Assembly: GCF_028622875.1 (NCBI RefSeq)
Contig: NZ_CP117709.1
Coordinates: 2,604,001 to 2,668,000 of the forward strand
Length of the DNA: 64,000 nt
Reading direction: 5' to 3'
Source: Streptomyces sp. MMBL 11-1
GTDB taxonomy: Bacteria; Actinomycetota; Actinomycetes; Streptomycetales; Streptomycetaceae
The stretch's first letter is position 1; the number at the start of each line of letters is the position of its first letter. The translations under genes and the position numbers were made by a program. Below are positions 42,113 through 51,330 of this stretch, piece after piece. The notes beneath the pieces were generated by a model. It was not told where the DNA came from. It ran no database searches and saw only the letters and a program-made list of their open reading frames with translations.

Positions 42113-42364
42113 ACGGGACACCGTAGTGGCCTTCCGGGAAGGGGCGGGGTGGTCGGCTCCACCCGCCGCCGCCACGCTCGCCCGTCATCCCCTCGGCTCC
42201 TGCCCCTCGGCTTCCCCGCGCACCCACCCCCACCCCTCCCTCCATGCTTTGTACACGCTCTCATCACAATTGCGCGTCGCTTCCGACATGCCCCTGATGT
42301 ACGCCCGGCCGCGCTGCGAATATCGGCTGCTCCACAGCACAGCGTTCGGCGTTGGGGGCACCAC

Positions 42365-42874
42365 ATGCAGACGAGGAAGCAGGCACGGCGGCCGAGGCGC
42401 GGGGCCCTCCGGACACGGGTATCGGCCGGGGCGGGCGCGCTCGCGCTGGTCCTGACAGGGTGCGGGGACGAGGGCGCCGCGTCGACCGGGGCGTCGCCCT
42501 CCGTGAAGCGGGCGCTGGCCCTCATGGACGACAAGCGGAGCGTGGACGCGGGCAGCAGCCTGGACGTGGACGTCCTGGACAACGACTCCGTCATCCTGGA
42601 GAGCGGGGCCGGGGCCGCGCTGCTCGACGCCTACTACGCGACCGATCTGGCCCTGAGCATCGACACCGCGCCCCGGCACGGGACCGCCGTGGTGTCCGGC
42701 GCCTCGGTCACGTACACCCCCACCGACGGGTACGCCGGTGAGGACACGTTCACGTACCAGGTTCTCGTGAAGGGCACCAAGGTTCCCGCCGCCACCGCCG
42801 TCGTCCGCTTCACGGTCACCGCGCCCGAGCCCGGACCGGGCCCGTCAACGGACCCTGCCTCGGAGGGAACGTAA
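42365..42874 (+). CDS. Lipoprotein with Ig-like/cadherin-type domain
   Basis: A 169-aa lipoprotein. A twin-Arg-rich N-terminus and hydrophobic stretch end in LTGC at about residue 30. The mature domain has the pattern DVDVLDNDSVI...HGTAVVSGASVTYTPTDGYAGEDTFTYQV, the signature of bacterial Ig-like/VCBS repeats found in adhesins. The tail is Pro-rich (APEPGPGPST). ATG 42365 follows GGGGG. A single repeat suggests a small surface-exposed protein of unknown role. Confidence 0.8.
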   Translation: MQTRKQARRPRRGALRTRVSAGAGALALVLTGCGDEGAASTGASPSVKRALALMDDKRSVDAGSSLDVDVLDNDSVILESGAGAALLDAYYATDLALSIDTAPRHGTAVVSGASVTYTPTDGYAGEDTFTYQVLVKGTKVPAATAVVRFTVTAPEPGPGPSTDPASEGT

Positions 42875-42983
42875 CGGCCGCGTTTCCTTCCGCGACAGGG
42901 CACCGACTCTGCCCTCGGGGCCCTTGCCCGGCCGGACGGATCCCCGTAAGTGTGGCTGGCGAGCTCCCTCGAGAAGGAGATTC

Positions 42984-44483
42984 ATGCACTCCCCACATCC
43001 TCATGATCTTCCGCAGAACCAGCCGGTGGCGCGGCGGCGCACCTCTCAGCCGTCCGGTGCCAGGCCGCCCGTGGGGGCGCCCGGCGCGGCCCCGGCCAGG
43101 CTTCTCTCCCAGCAGTCCGGGGCGGGGAACGCCGCCGCCGTCGAGATGCTCCGCAGGGCGGGGCACGGACGCGCAGGGGGTGCGGAGGAGCATCAGCACG
43201 CTCAGGACTGCGGGCATCGGACGTCCGAGCAGCCTGTCGTGCAGCGTTACGCGTCCGGCGGCGCATTCACCGGTCTGGTGAGCGCACCCTCGGAGGGGCA
43301 GGAGGGCGCGTGGGACAAGGTCGACCACTTCACGACGCAGGGGTCCGAGGGGGTGCTGCGACCGGGCGAGTCGCCGGGGAAGCTGATCAAGCACCAGATC
43401 GACCACATGGACGTCCAGGCGCATCACCCCGGAGATGTCTCTCTGCTGATCTCGGACGACGGCACGCTCGCCGTCCACGACACCGACCGTGAACCCAAGG
43501 AGTTCTACGCGTCCCCCGAGGTGTTCCAGCAGTCGGTCGCGGAACTGGAGGAACGCCAGAGCGCCTACACCCTCATCCAGGCCGGGGGTGGAATCCGGAC
43601 CCCGAACGGGGAGTTGAAACGGATCAAGCCCGTGGTCAGCGGCGACGAGCAGCAGGCCAGCGCGTCGGGGTTCGCCGACCTGATCAAGGTGCAGTGCATC
43701 GACGTGGCGCGCAAGGTGATCGGCAAGCACGCGATGGAGATCGTGCTTCAGGATGGCTCGCTCCCCATGCCCTGGAGCGAAAGCAACGGCGCTGAGATCG
43801 CCGGACGCGCGGCGGACTCGGTGCGCGAGAAGACCGGGGTCGAGTCCGGCGCCTCTGTGGCCGAGCGGTACGGATCCGGACTGCGTGAGCATCCCGACCA
43901 CGCCGACGAGGCCGCACGGGAGTTGGGCATCAACAACCACGCCCGGCCGGAGGTGGGCGAAGCCTTCGCGACCCTGTCGATCGGCAGCGACGCGAAGATC
44001 GACTACGCGACGGCCGCAGAGGGTGAGACCTCCACCGACCGGAGTGCCGTGGACGTCTGGAACTACCACTTCGCCGGAGTCGTGGCCCGCAGCACCGACC
44101 GCCAGGACTGGGTGACACTGGAGAACTACACACGGAACCAGCAGGCACAGAAGGCGCTGCACGACCTGGAGAGCAAGCTGCTCTCCGAGTACGCGGAGAA
44201 GACCCGGGGATGGTTCTCCAACCCTGAGGGCAAGAAGCCCAAGGGCATGTTCGAGAGCGACCGGATCACGACGATGATCCAGGAACTCGCGAAGGTCACT
44301 CGCACGAAGGCCCAGCAGGAGTACCAGGCCCTGGGCATGGATGAGAAGGCCTGGAAGACCAAGTGGTTCTTCCGGATGTACGGATCGGGCGAGGGCCAGC
44401 GCTTCCACGAGCAGCAGTACAACTCCGGTCAGGGCGACTTCGTCAACCCCCTGACCATCCGGACGCGGGCGACACCTTCCTAG
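42984..44483 (+). CDS. eCIS-cargo-like protein with unknown C-terminal domain
   Basis: A 499-aa protein. The N-terminal ~110 residues carry the leader common to Streptomyces proteins associated with extracellular contractile injection systems: ARLLSQQSGAGNAAAVEMLRRAGH, a His/Cys-rich patch (EEHQHAQDCGHRT) and PVVQR. The rest is soluble and unannotated (LIKHQIDHMDVQAHHPGDVSLLISDDG; VQCIDVARKVIGKHAMEIVLQDGSLPMPW; WNYHFAGVVARSTDRQDWVTLENY). The latter resembles polymorphic-toxin or protease-like cores, but no catalytic site can be assigned. GAGAAGGAGA precedes ATG 42984. No eCIS structural gene lies nearby, so it would be an orphan effector. Confidence 0.7.
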   Translation: MHSPHPHDLPQNQPVARRRTSQPSGARPPVGAPGAAPARLLSQQSGAGNAAAVEMLRRAGHGRAGGAEEHQHAQDCGHRTSEQPVVQRYASGGAFTGLVSAPSEGQEGAWDKVDHFTTQGSEGVLRPGESPGKLIKHQIDHMDVQAHHPGDVSLLISDDGTLAVHDTDREPKEFYASPEVFQQSVAELEERQSAYTLIQAGGGIRTPNGELKRIKPVVSGDEQQASASGFADLIKVQCIDVARKVIGKHAMEIVLQDGSLPMPWSESNGAEIAGRAADSVREKTGVESGASVAERYGSGLREHPDHADEAARELGINNHARPEVGEAFATLSIGSDAKIDYATAAEGETSTDRSAVDVWNYHFAGVVARSTDRQDWVTLENYTRNQQAQKALHDLESKLLSEYAEKTRGWFSNPEGKKPKGMFESDRITTMIQELAKVTRTKAQQEYQALGMDEKAWKTKWFFRMYGSGEGQRFHEQQYNSGQGDFVNPLTIRTRATPS

Positions 44484-44536
44484 ACGCGTGTGGTCAAGCT
44501 CCCGCCTGCCCGGCGGCGCCCTGCTCGCGCCCGTAC

Positions 44537-44562
44537 GCACGGTTCACGCGGCTGAACCGTGC
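44537..44562. terminator. Bidirectional terminator between convergent genes
   Basis: A perfect 10-bp stem (44537-44546 with 44553-44562) with a 6-nt loop lies midway between the eCIS-cargo-like gene and the convergent lipoprotein gene. It can serve both strands. Confidence 0.8.
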
Positions 44563-44579
44563 CGGGGCGCCGGCCGGGA

Positions 44580-45188
44580 TCAGCGGTAGTCGTCGGGGTG
44601 GTCCTGCATCCAGGTGTTGATGCCGTCACGGGTGCCGACGATCTCGGAGAAGTGCTTCTCCAGGTGTGCCTCGGACCGGTCGTCGCCCAGCTTGTCGAAA
44701 AGGACCTTCATGTCGGCGAGCGGCTGCTTGAAGTGGCCCGGGCCCTTGGCGTCCGCCCGCATCGACTCGTCCAGCTCGGTGAGCTCCCGGGTGACCCGGC
44801 CGAGGAAGTAGGCGCAGTCGCCCGCGCCCGGGGTGCAGGTGTCGCCGAGCGTCGCCTGGAGCGTCGCGAAGGCGTCGCGGACCAGGGCGGGGCCAGGTGA
44901 GGGGACAGCCGTGGGCTCCGCCTCGCCGGCCTCCCGTTCGGCCCGGTCCGCGTTCTCCGCGTTCTCCGCCTTCTCCGCGCTTCGGGCCAGGTCCGCCGCG
45001 GGGTCCGCCGACACGCTCGGGACATCCGCACCGGGGCCGCCGCCGCTCGACGCCTGCGTGCAGGACACCAGCGCCGCCGCCACCGCCGCGGCAAGGACCC
45101 CCGTAAGCAGCCCTGTTCGGACAGGACGGCGAGCGCCGGCGCGGGCATCCGTACCGGTGGTCGTGCGGGCAGCGTTACGGAACAGCAT
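44580..45188 (-). CDS. Putative lipoprotein
   Basis: A 202-aa secreted protein. An Arg-rich N-terminus, the helix TGLLTGVLAAAVAAALV and the lipobox LVSC put the lipidated Cys near residue 43. A charged Ala/Glu repeat follows (EKAENAENADRAEREAGEAEP). The folded part is helical with Cys residues in GDTCTPGAGDCAYFLGRVTRELTELDESM, resembling hypothetical Streptomyces lipoproteins. Function unknown. It shares the convergent terminator. Confidence 0.75.
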   Translation of the reverse strand: MLFRNAARTTTGTDARAGARRPVRTGLLTGVLAAAVAAALVSCTQASSGGGPGADVPSVSADPAADLARSAEKAENAENADRAEREAGEAEPTAVPSPGPALVRDAFATLQATLGDTCTPGAGDCAYFLGRVTRELTELDESMRADAKGPGHFKQPLADMKVLFDKLGDDRSEAHLEKHFSEIVGTRDGINTWMQDHPDDYR

Positions 45189-45241
45189 GAGTCCCCCCTC
45201 GTGCGAAGGCTCCAGACCCTACACGGCGCCTCCGCCGGGGC

Positions 45242-46060
45242 TCATGCCAGGAAGGCCGCCATCTCCCCGTACACCGCCGCGGTGTTGTCCAGGTGGGCGT
45301 CGTGGCCCGCGTCCGGGATCACGCCGATCCGCGTCCCCGGGAGCCGGGCCCGCATCCGGTCCACCTCGTCCGGCTTCATCGCGCCGTTCTCGCCCCGTAC
45401 CACGAGCACCGGGCAGCGCACCCGGTCCCAGGCGTCCCAGAAATGCCGCCGCGCGTTCTCCTGGACGGTGGCCACCATGACGTCCCGGTCGACGCGGGGG
45501 TGCAGGCCTCCGGGGCCCGGCGCGAGCCCCGCCGCCCAGGCCCGCCCCGCCGGCCCGCCGCCGAAGAAGGCCTCGGCCGCCCGCGCGTCCGGGAACGGCA
45601 CCGGCCAGGAGTCGAGCCAGCCGCCGATCTGTTCCGGGAGTTCTGGACTCGGGCCCGCCGGGCCCGCCTCGATCAGGACCAGCGCGCGGCACACCTCCGG
45701 GTGGGCCGCCGCCGTCAGCAGCGCGGTGAGGCCGCCCATCGACTGGCCGACCAGCACCGTCTCCCGCCCCGCCAGACCGAACCGGCGCGCGACGGCGAGG
45801 ACATCGCGGACGTGCGCCGCCCGCGTGACGTCATCGGGCCGACGGGTGCTCGCCCCGCTGCCCCGGGCGTCGAAGGCGACCACCCGGTGGGTGGACGCGA
45901 ACCGGGCCGCCAGCGCGTCCCACTCCCCGCAGTGGCCGGCCAGCCCGTGCAGCATGAGCAGCGGCGGGCCGTCGCCGCCGTGGTCGGTGCAGAAGAGGCG
46001 TACGGGGCCGGTTCCGCCCGCCGCTCCGCCCTCCTCGACCGTCACCATCGCTGTCGCCAC
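45242..46060 (-). CDS. Alpha/beta hydrolase
   Basis: A 272-aa alpha/beta hydrolase: oxyanion region LLMLHGLAGHCGEWD, VVAFDARGSGAST, nucleophile elbow LVGQSMGGLTALL, acid in VVRGENGAMKPDE, and catalytic His in DAGHDAHLDN. The cap is short. This is an esterase or lactonase-type enzyme; the substrate is not readable. GTG 46060 is 8 nt after GGGAGGGG and is preferred over GTG 46078. It is transcribed towards the lipoprotein gene 53 bp away. Confidence 0.85.
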   Translation of the reverse strand: MATAMVTVEEGGAAGGTGPVRLFCTDHGGDGPPLLMLHGLAGHCGEWDALAARFASTHRVVAFDARGSGASTRRPDDVTRAAHVRDVLAVARRFGLAGRETVLVGQSMGGLTALLTAAAHPEVCRALVLIEAGPAGPSPELPEQIGGWLDSWPVPFPDARAAEAFFGGGPAGRAWAAGLAPGPGGLHPRVDRDVMVATVQENARRHFWDAWDRVRCPVLVVRGENGAMKPDEVDRMRARLPGTRIGVIPDAGHDAHLDNTAAVYGEMAAFLA

Positions 46061-46186
46061 CGTCGTGTCCCCTCCCACCCGGCACCCCCGCTTCGTCCTG
46101 ATGCCGTACCGCCCGCCCGCCGGTCGGCCGGCCGGCCGGCCGACCGCATCGTCCGCGCCGTGCAGCCCGTGCAGCCGCGCAGCCGC

Positions 46187-47794
46187 TCAACCGCTCAGCG
46201 CGTGCGACACCGTGTAGATCGCCAGGCCCGCCAGCGCGCCGACCACCGTGCCGTTGATCCGGATGAACTGGAGGTCGCGGCCGATGTGCGCCTCGATCTT
46301 CTTCGAGGTCTGGTCCGCGTCCCAGCCCGCGACCGTCTCGCTGATCAGCGAGGTGATCTCCGCGCGGTACGTCGTCACGACGTACACCGCGGCATCCTCC
46401 AGCCAGCCGTCCAGCTTGCCCTGGAGCCGTGCGTCGCTCGCCAGCCGCGCCCCCAGTGACATCAGCGAGGCGCGCGCCCGCATACGCAGTTCGCTGCGCT
46501 CGTCCTCCGCCGCCGAGAGGATCATCGTCCGTACGGAGGACCAGGCCGAGGCGATGACGTCCTGGACCTCGCCGCGGCCCAGGATCTCCGACTTCAGCCG
46601 CTCCACCCTCGCCCGGGTGTCGGCGTCGCTCTGGAGGTCGGACGCGAAGTCGGTCAGGAACGTGTCGATGGATCCGCGCGCCGGGTGCTCCGGCATGTCC
46701 CGCATCTCCGTGACGAACCGCAGCAGTTCCTTGTAGACCCGCTCCCCCACCCGCTTGTCCACGAACCGCGGGGTCCAGCCGGGGGCTCCGCCCTGCACCG
46801 CGTTCATCACCGAGTCGCCGTGCTCCACCAGCCAGTCGTGCGCCCGGACGCAGACGAGGTCGACGACCTTGCGGTGGCCGCCGTCCGTGACGACCTTCTC
46901 CAGCATCTTGCCGAGCCCCGGACCGACCTCCGCCGCGTCCGCGCGCCGGGTGATGGCCTCGCCGACCACCGCCTGCACATCGGAATCCCGAAGGACCGTC
47001 AGCGCGCCGCGCAGGGCCGTCGCCAGCTCGGCGGTGACCCGGTCGGCGTGAGCGGGCTCCGCGAGCCACACCCCGAGCCTCCGGCCGACCCCCAGAGCGT
47101 GAATTCGGTCACGAATGACGTCTCCGGAGAGAAAGTTCTCGCCAACGAAGGAACCGAGGGACTGTCCCAGCTGATCCTTCTTGGTGGGGATGATGGCCGT
47201 GTGCGGAATGGGCAGGCCGAGCGGGCGCCGGAAGAGCGCCGTGACGGCGAACCAGTCCGCCAGCGCACCCACCATCCCCGCCTCGGCAGCCGCCGCGACG
47301 TAGCCCGGCCAGCCCCCCACGCCTGAGTTCTTCGCCCAGGTGGCCAGGACGTACACGAGCGCGACGAGCAGAAGGAGGCCGGTGGCCGTGACTTTCATGC
47401 GCCGTACGCCGCGCTGTTTCTCCTCGTCGGCGGCGGTGTACGCGAACGAGGCCAGCGGGCCCGCACCCGCCGCCGGCCCCCGTGCCGGCTCCGGCGGGTC
47501 CTGCGACGGCTCGTGCGCCCGCCGCACCACGCGCTCCGACAACTGCTTCCCCGACTGCTCCGCCGCGCGCTCCGACGGGCCCTGCGACTGCTCCGCCGCG
47601 CGCTCCGACGGGTCCTGCGACTGCTCCGCCGCGCGCTCCGAGGAGTCCTGCGACTGCTTCTCCGCGTGCTCCGACGGGTCCTGCGACTGCTCCGGCTTCT
47701 GCACCGCGTCCTCGCTCTGCCCCTGCTCGCCGGATCCGGTCCGTTCCATCCGCTCCACCCGTCCGCGTGCGCCTCGCCCCCGTGACGTACGCAT
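46187..47794 (-). CDS. DUF445-family membrane protein with an acidic repeat N-terminus
   Basis: A 535-aa DUF445 (YheB/YjiN-like) protein. Residues 20-90 consist of tandem 11-residue repeats (SERAAEQSQDP). A membrane helix (TGLLLLVALVYVLATWAK) and the family core GALADWFAVTALFRRPLGLPIPHTAIIPTKK, GENFLS follow, then long amphipathic helices and a second C-terminal helix (GTVVGALAGLAIYTVSHAL). The usual DUF445 proteins lack the repeats. Function unknown; an envelope-anchored coiled-coil is likely. ATG 47794 has GGAGG about 9 nt upstream. Confidence 0.85.
   Translation of the reverse strand: MRTSRGRGARGRVERMERTGSGEQGQSEDAVQKPEQSQDPSEHAEKQSQDSSERAAEQSQDPSERAAEQSQGPSERAAEQSGKQLSERVVRRAHEPSQDPPEPARGPAAGAGPLASFAYTAADEEKQRGVRRMKVTATGLLLLVALVYVLATWAKNSGVGGWPGYVAAAAEAGMVGALADWFAVTALFRRPLGLPIPHTAIIPTKKDQLGQSLGSFVGENFLSGDVIRDRIHALGVGRRLGVWLAEPAHADRVTAELATALRGALTVLRDSDVQAVVGEAITRRADAAEVGPGLGKMLEKVVTDGGHRKVVDLVCVRAHDWLVEHGDSVMNAVQGGAPGWTPRFVDKRVGERVYKELLRFVTEMRDMPEHPARGSIDTFLTDFASDLQSDADTRARVERLKSEILGRGEVQDVIASAWSSVRTMILSAAEDERSELRMRARASLMSLGARLASDARLQGKLDGWLEDAAVYVVTTYRAEITSLISETVAGWDADQTSKKIEAHIGRDLQFIRINGTVVGALAGLAIYTVSHALSG
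47556..47705. repeat. 33-bp tandem repeats inside the DUF445 gene
   Basis: Four to five imperfect copies of a 33-bp unit (on the plus strand CTGCTCCGCCGCGCGCTCCG followed by ACGGGTCCTGCGA) encode the SERAAEQSQDP peptide. The copies differ by a few bases, and the reading frame is kept. This is a candidate length-variable site between strains. Confidence 0.8.
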
Positions 47795-47891
47795 TGTCCC
47801 TACCTCCCCTACTCCCGGGCCGCACGTCGAGTTCCCGACGGCCTGTCGCATCATGGGACCAGCACGATCATCACAAGGAGAAACACCGCAC

Positions 47892-49139
47892 ATGCCCAGG
47901 CGCCAGGGGTATGCCCTGTTCATCGCCCTAGTGGCGGGCACCGCCGTGCTCGCCGCCGCCGTCGCCTTCGGCACGACGCTGTTCTCCGGCCCCCGGGCGG
48001 CACCCCTCCCGACCGCCGAGACCCAGGCGGCCGCCCGTAACCCGGTCGCCCCCGCGACCTCGGGCGGGAGGTGGGTCACCACCTGGGCCGCGGCGCCCGT
48101 CCGCGCCGAACCGGGCACCGAGGACGGATTCCCCGGACGCACCATCCGTAACGTCGTGCACACCAGCATCGGCGGGGAGGTCGCCCGGATAACCCTGTCG
48201 AACCTCTTCGGCACGACCCCCCTGGTCATCGACCGGGCCACCGTCAACACCCGACCGGTGACCTTCAAGGGCGCAGGGGCCGTCACCGTCGCGGCCGGCG
48301 GACAGGTCATCAGCGACCCGGTCGCGGTGCCCGTGGCCCCCGACTCCGACCTCCAGGTCGGGTTCCGCACCCCGCGGGCGGGCGGGCCGGTCACCTACCA
48401 CCCCAACACGCACCAGACCTCCTACCTGATCGACGAACGCGGCACCTGGAGCACCACCCGCTGGCGCTATCTGACCGCCGTGGACGTCCGCAGCGAGAGC
48501 GCGCGCGGCGCGATCGTCGCCCTCGGGGACTCGCTGACCGCGGGCAGCGGCTCCACCACCGACGCCAACGCCCGCTGGCCCGACGTCCTCGCCGACCGGC
48601 TGGGCGGCCGGTACGGCGTCGCCAACGCGGGCATCGCGGGCAACCGGGTCGTGGGCATCGGCCGCGGCACCGGGGGCCAGTCGGGCACCGACCGGTTCGA
48701 CCGCGACGTCCTGGCCGTCGCCGGGGCCCGGACGGTCATCGTGGCCCTCGGCATCAACGACGTACAGCAGTCCCCCCAGGAGTCCGACCCCCAGCGCATC
48801 GTGGACAGCCTGCGCGCCCTCACCGACCGGGCGCACGCCCGCGGACTCAGGGTCGTCGGCGCGACGCTCACCCCGTTCGAGGGCTACGCCACCTGGACGC
48901 CCCGGCGCAACGCCGTGCGCCAGGCGGTCAACGAGCAGATCCGGGCGGGCACGGTCTTCGACGCGTACGTGGACTTCGACGCGGCGGTACGCGACCCCGC
49001 CGCGCCCGACCGGATCCTCTTCTCGTACGACTCCGGCGACCATCTGCACCTCAACGACGACGGGTACCGCGCGCTCGGCGACCGGCTGGACCTGAAGGTC
49101 CTGGACCGGGCCGCCGCTCCCCGGTCCGATGCTCTGTGA
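47892..49139 (+). CDS. Secreted SGNH/GDSL hydrolase
   Basis: A 415-aa exported esterase-type enzyme. The N-terminal signal anchor spans about residues 8-30. A beta-rich accessory domain follows (VTTWAAAPVRAEPG, TIRNVVHTSIGGEVARITLSN). The SGNH catalytic domain has block I VALGDSLTAGSG (about 208-219, nucleophile Ser), block II NAGIAGNR, block III LGINDVQQ (about 285) and block V GDHLHLNDDGY (Asp-His). Such enzymes deacylate lipids or polysaccharides outside the cell. ATG 47892 follows AAGGAG. Confidence 0.88.
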   Translation: MPRRQGYALFIALVAGTAVLAAAVAFGTTLFSGPRAAPLPTAETQAAARNPVAPATSGGRWVTTWAAAPVRAEPGTEDGFPGRTIRNVVHTSIGGEVARITLSNLFGTTPLVIDRATVNTRPVTFKGAGAVTVAAGGQVISDPVAVPVAPDSDLQVGFRTPRAGGPVTYHPNTHQTSYLIDERGTWSTTRWRYLTAVDVRSESARGAIVALGDSLTAGSGSTTDANARWPDVLADRLGGRYGVANAGIAGNRVVGIGRGTGGQSGTDRFDRDVLAVAGARTVIVALGINDVQQSPQESDPQRIVDSLRALTDRAHARGLRVVGATLTPFEGYATWTPRRNAVRQAVNEQIRAGTVFDAYVDFDAAVRDPAAPDRILFSYDSGDHLHLNDDGYRALGDRLDLKVLDRAAAPRSDAL

Positions 49140-49326
49140 GACACCTGCGACACCTGCGACACCTGTGAGGCACGGCTGAGGCGCTGCTGAGGCACTGTTG
49201 AGGCATCGCTGAAGGAGCCACGGAGCCGCCGGAGCCGTCGATCCGTCGATCCGTCGATCCGTCGATCCATCGATCCGTTGATCCATCGGATCCGTCGGAT
49301 CCGTCGATCCATCGGATCCGTCATGG
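49140..49326. repeat. Intergenic short tandem repeats (9-, 12- and 8-bp units)
   Basis: Three simple repeats sit back to back: CACCTGCGA about three times (49141-49168), a degenerate CTGAGGC(A/G)CTG unit (49168-49210), and GATCCGTC/GATCCATC repeated about ten times (about 49236-49323) with some GGATCC variants. The unit is too short, and spacers are absent, for CRISPR. It may vary by slippage and lies between convergent genes. Confidence 0.85.
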
Positions 49327-49383
49327 CCACCTGAGCCACCTGAGCCGCGTACGGGCGGGCCGGATCCGGGCCGGCCCCGGGCC

Positions 49384-50118
49384 TCAGAGTTCCTTGCGGC
49401 CGCCGCCCTCCGCGCCTCCGTCCAGACCCTCCGGGCCACGTCGGCGACGCGCCTGCCGCTCCGCCTCCTTCGCCTCCTTCAGCCGGCGGCGCTCCGCCTT
49501 CGTCCGCTTGCGGTCCACACCGACGCCGCCCATCAGGGCGAAGCCGGTGATCCGTACGTACGGGGCGTCCGGGGCGGGCTCGCCCTCCCCGTTGGAGCCC
49601 TCCCCGAAACCTCCCATGATGCCGACGCCCCTGACATCGACGTTCAGTTCGGGCGGTACGGTCACCTGGATGCCGCCCATGATGGTGACGCAGCGGATGA
49701 CGGTCTCGCGGTCCTCGAAGTACGCCTCGCGCAGATCGATCTCGCCGCCGCCCCACATCGCGAACGCCGTGAACATCCGGCCGACCGTCCAACGGCCCTT
49801 CCGGCTGAACCCGCCCCACAGGGCGAACGCCCCCTTCGAGGTGGCGTTGCCGCCGATCCTCGCGGGCCAGTTCGCGGCGGAGCCCCGCAGCGGCGCGGGC
49901 GCGGACGAGCCGACCGGAGCGACGGCCCGGCCCGGCACCGGGAGATCCTGGACCAGCGGCTCCAACTCCCCGTGCGTGCGGGCCTTGTAGGCCCTGTCGA
50001 GGCGCTGGTCGAACTCGTCCATGTCCAGCCGGCCCTCGGCCACCGCCTCGCGCAGCAGTTCCGCGATCCGCTCACGCTCGGCATCGGAGGCGCGCATGTC
50101 CGGGCTCTCACTTGTCAT
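49384..50118 (-). CDS. DUF1707 / cell-wall-active-antibiotics-response-like protein
   Basis: A 244-aa protein. The N-terminal DUF1707 domain (MRASDAERERIAELLREAVAEGRLDMDEFDQRLDRAYKARTHGELEPLVQDLP in segments, about 8-60) is followed by a LiaF-like beta-helix region (FTAFAMWGGGEIDLREAYFEDRETVIRCVTIMGGIQVTVPPE, VRGVGIMGGFGEG). A charged helix (KRTKAERRRLKEAKEAERQARRRR) ends the protein. Related proteins sense or respond to envelope stress. ATG 50118 lies 7 nt after TAGGCT, which suggests a leaderless transcript. Confidence 0.85.
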   Translation of the reverse strand: MTSESPDMRASDAERERIAELLREAVAEGRLDMDEFDQRLDRAYKARTHGELEPLVQDLPVPGRAVAPVGSSAPAPLRGSAANWPARIGGNATSKGAFALWGGFSRKGRWTVGRMFTAFAMWGGGEIDLREAYFEDRETVIRCVTIMGGIQVTVPPELNVDVRGVGIMGGFGEGSNGEGEPAPDAPYVRITGFALMGGVGVDRKRTKAERRRLKEAKEAERQARRRRGPEGLDGGAEGGGRKEL

Positions 50119-50205
50119 ACAGCACAGCCTAGGGAACGCACTCGTTCCCGGCACAGACGTTCAGGCCCCTGTCCTGCGCGCGCCGCCGGCCCGGGAGGGC
50201 GCCCG

Positions 50206-51300
50206 TCACCGCGCGGACGCGTACATCCTCGCGATCACGGCCTCGATGTCCGGTTCCCGTACCGACAGGTCGACCAGCGGGTACTCCGCGGCGATCCGCG
50301 CCACCAGCGGGGCCGCCGACGCGGCGGCGGGGAACGCCAGCCACTGCCGCGGGCCCTCCACCTTGACCGCCCGCAGGGCCGGCCCACCACCGGCCCCCTC
50401 CGGCTCCAGCACGATCGGCGGGAGCTCGCTCTCCAGGTCCACCACGAGCATGCGTTCGCTCTCGCCCACCTCGTGGAGGCCCGCCAGCGAACCGTCGTAC
50501 ATCAGACGGCCGTGGTCGATCACCATCACCCGGCTGCACAACTGCTCGATGTCGGTAAGGTCGTGCGTCGTTATCAGGACCGTCGTCCCGCGCTCGGTGT
50601 TCAACTCCTGCAGGAACTGCCGCACCTTGGCCTTGGAGATCACGTCGAGGCCGATCGTCGGCTCGTCCAGGTAGAGCACCTCCGGATCGTGCAGCAACGC
50701 CGCCGCGATGTCCCCGCGCATCCGCTGCCCCAGCGAGAGCTGCCGTACGGGGACGTCCAACAACGCGCCCAGGTCGAGTAGTTCGACGCAGCGGTCCAGG
50801 TTCTCCCGGTAACGCCGGTCGGGAATGCGGTACATGCGGTGCATCAGCCGGTACGAGTCGCGCAGCGGCAGGTCCCACCAGAGGGTCGTCCGCTGGCCGA
50901 ACACCACCCCGATGCGGTGGGCCAGCCGGGTGCGTTCGCGGGAGGGGTCGATGCCCGCGACCCGGAGCCGGCCGCCGCTCGGGGTGAGGATGCCCGTCAG
51001 CATCTTGACCGTGGTCGACTTCCCGGCCCCGTTCGGGCCGATGTAGCCGACCATCTCGCCGCGGGCCACCCGGAAGCTGATCCCGTCCACCGCCCGTACC
51101 TCGCGGCGCTCCCGGCGCAGCAGACCGGCGCGGCGGCGGACCTGGAAGACCTTCTCGACGCCGTCGAGCGTGATGAAGCCGTCGCCGGTGCCGTCGACGC
51201 CCGGGGCCGGGCCTGCACCTGTGCCCGTGCCTTTGGACGTGCCCTCACCCGTGCCCGTGCCCTCATCGGTGCCCGTGCCCGTGCCTGTGCCGTCAACCAT
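50206..51300 (-). CDS. ABC transporter ATP-binding protein (ABC-2 exporter)
   Basis: A 364-aa ATPase. Walker A YIGPNGAGKST, the Q-loop FGQRTTLWWDLP, signature QLSLGQRMRGDIAAAL, Walker B LYLDEPTIGLDV and H-loop TTHDLTD are all present. The ~40-residue N-terminal extension is a Gly/Thr repeat (GTGTGTDEGTGTGEGTSKG), encoded by a simple repeat and absent from relatives. A C-terminal regulatory region follows the core. It precedes, overlapping or closely spaced, two permeases encoded upstream, forming a DUF990-like ABC-2 exporter; the substrate is unknown. Confidence 0.9.
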   Translation of the reverse strand: MVDGTGTGTGTDEGTGTGEGTSKGTGTGAGPAPGVDGTGDGFITLDGVEKVFQVRRRAGLLRRERREVRAVDGISFRVARGEMVGYIGPNGAGKSTTVKMLTGILTPSGGRLRVAGIDPSRERTRLAHRIGVVFGQRTTLWWDLPLRDSYRLMHRMYRIPDRRYRENLDRCVELLDLGALLDVPVRQLSLGQRMRGDIAAALLHDPEVLYLDEPTIGLDVISKAKVRQFLQELNTERGTTVLITTHDLTDIEQLCSRVMVIDHGRLMYDGSLAGLHEVGESERMLVVDLESELPPIVLEPEGAGGGPALRAVKVEGPRQWLAFPAAASAAPLVARIAAEYPLVDLSVREPDIEAVIARMYASAR

Positions 51301-51330
51301 GCCCGCACCCTCCTCCGTGGTCGTTCCCGC

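Noticed and set aside
49140..49326. Possible CRISPR array
   Set aside because: Units are 8-12 bp without spacers, and no cas genes are present.
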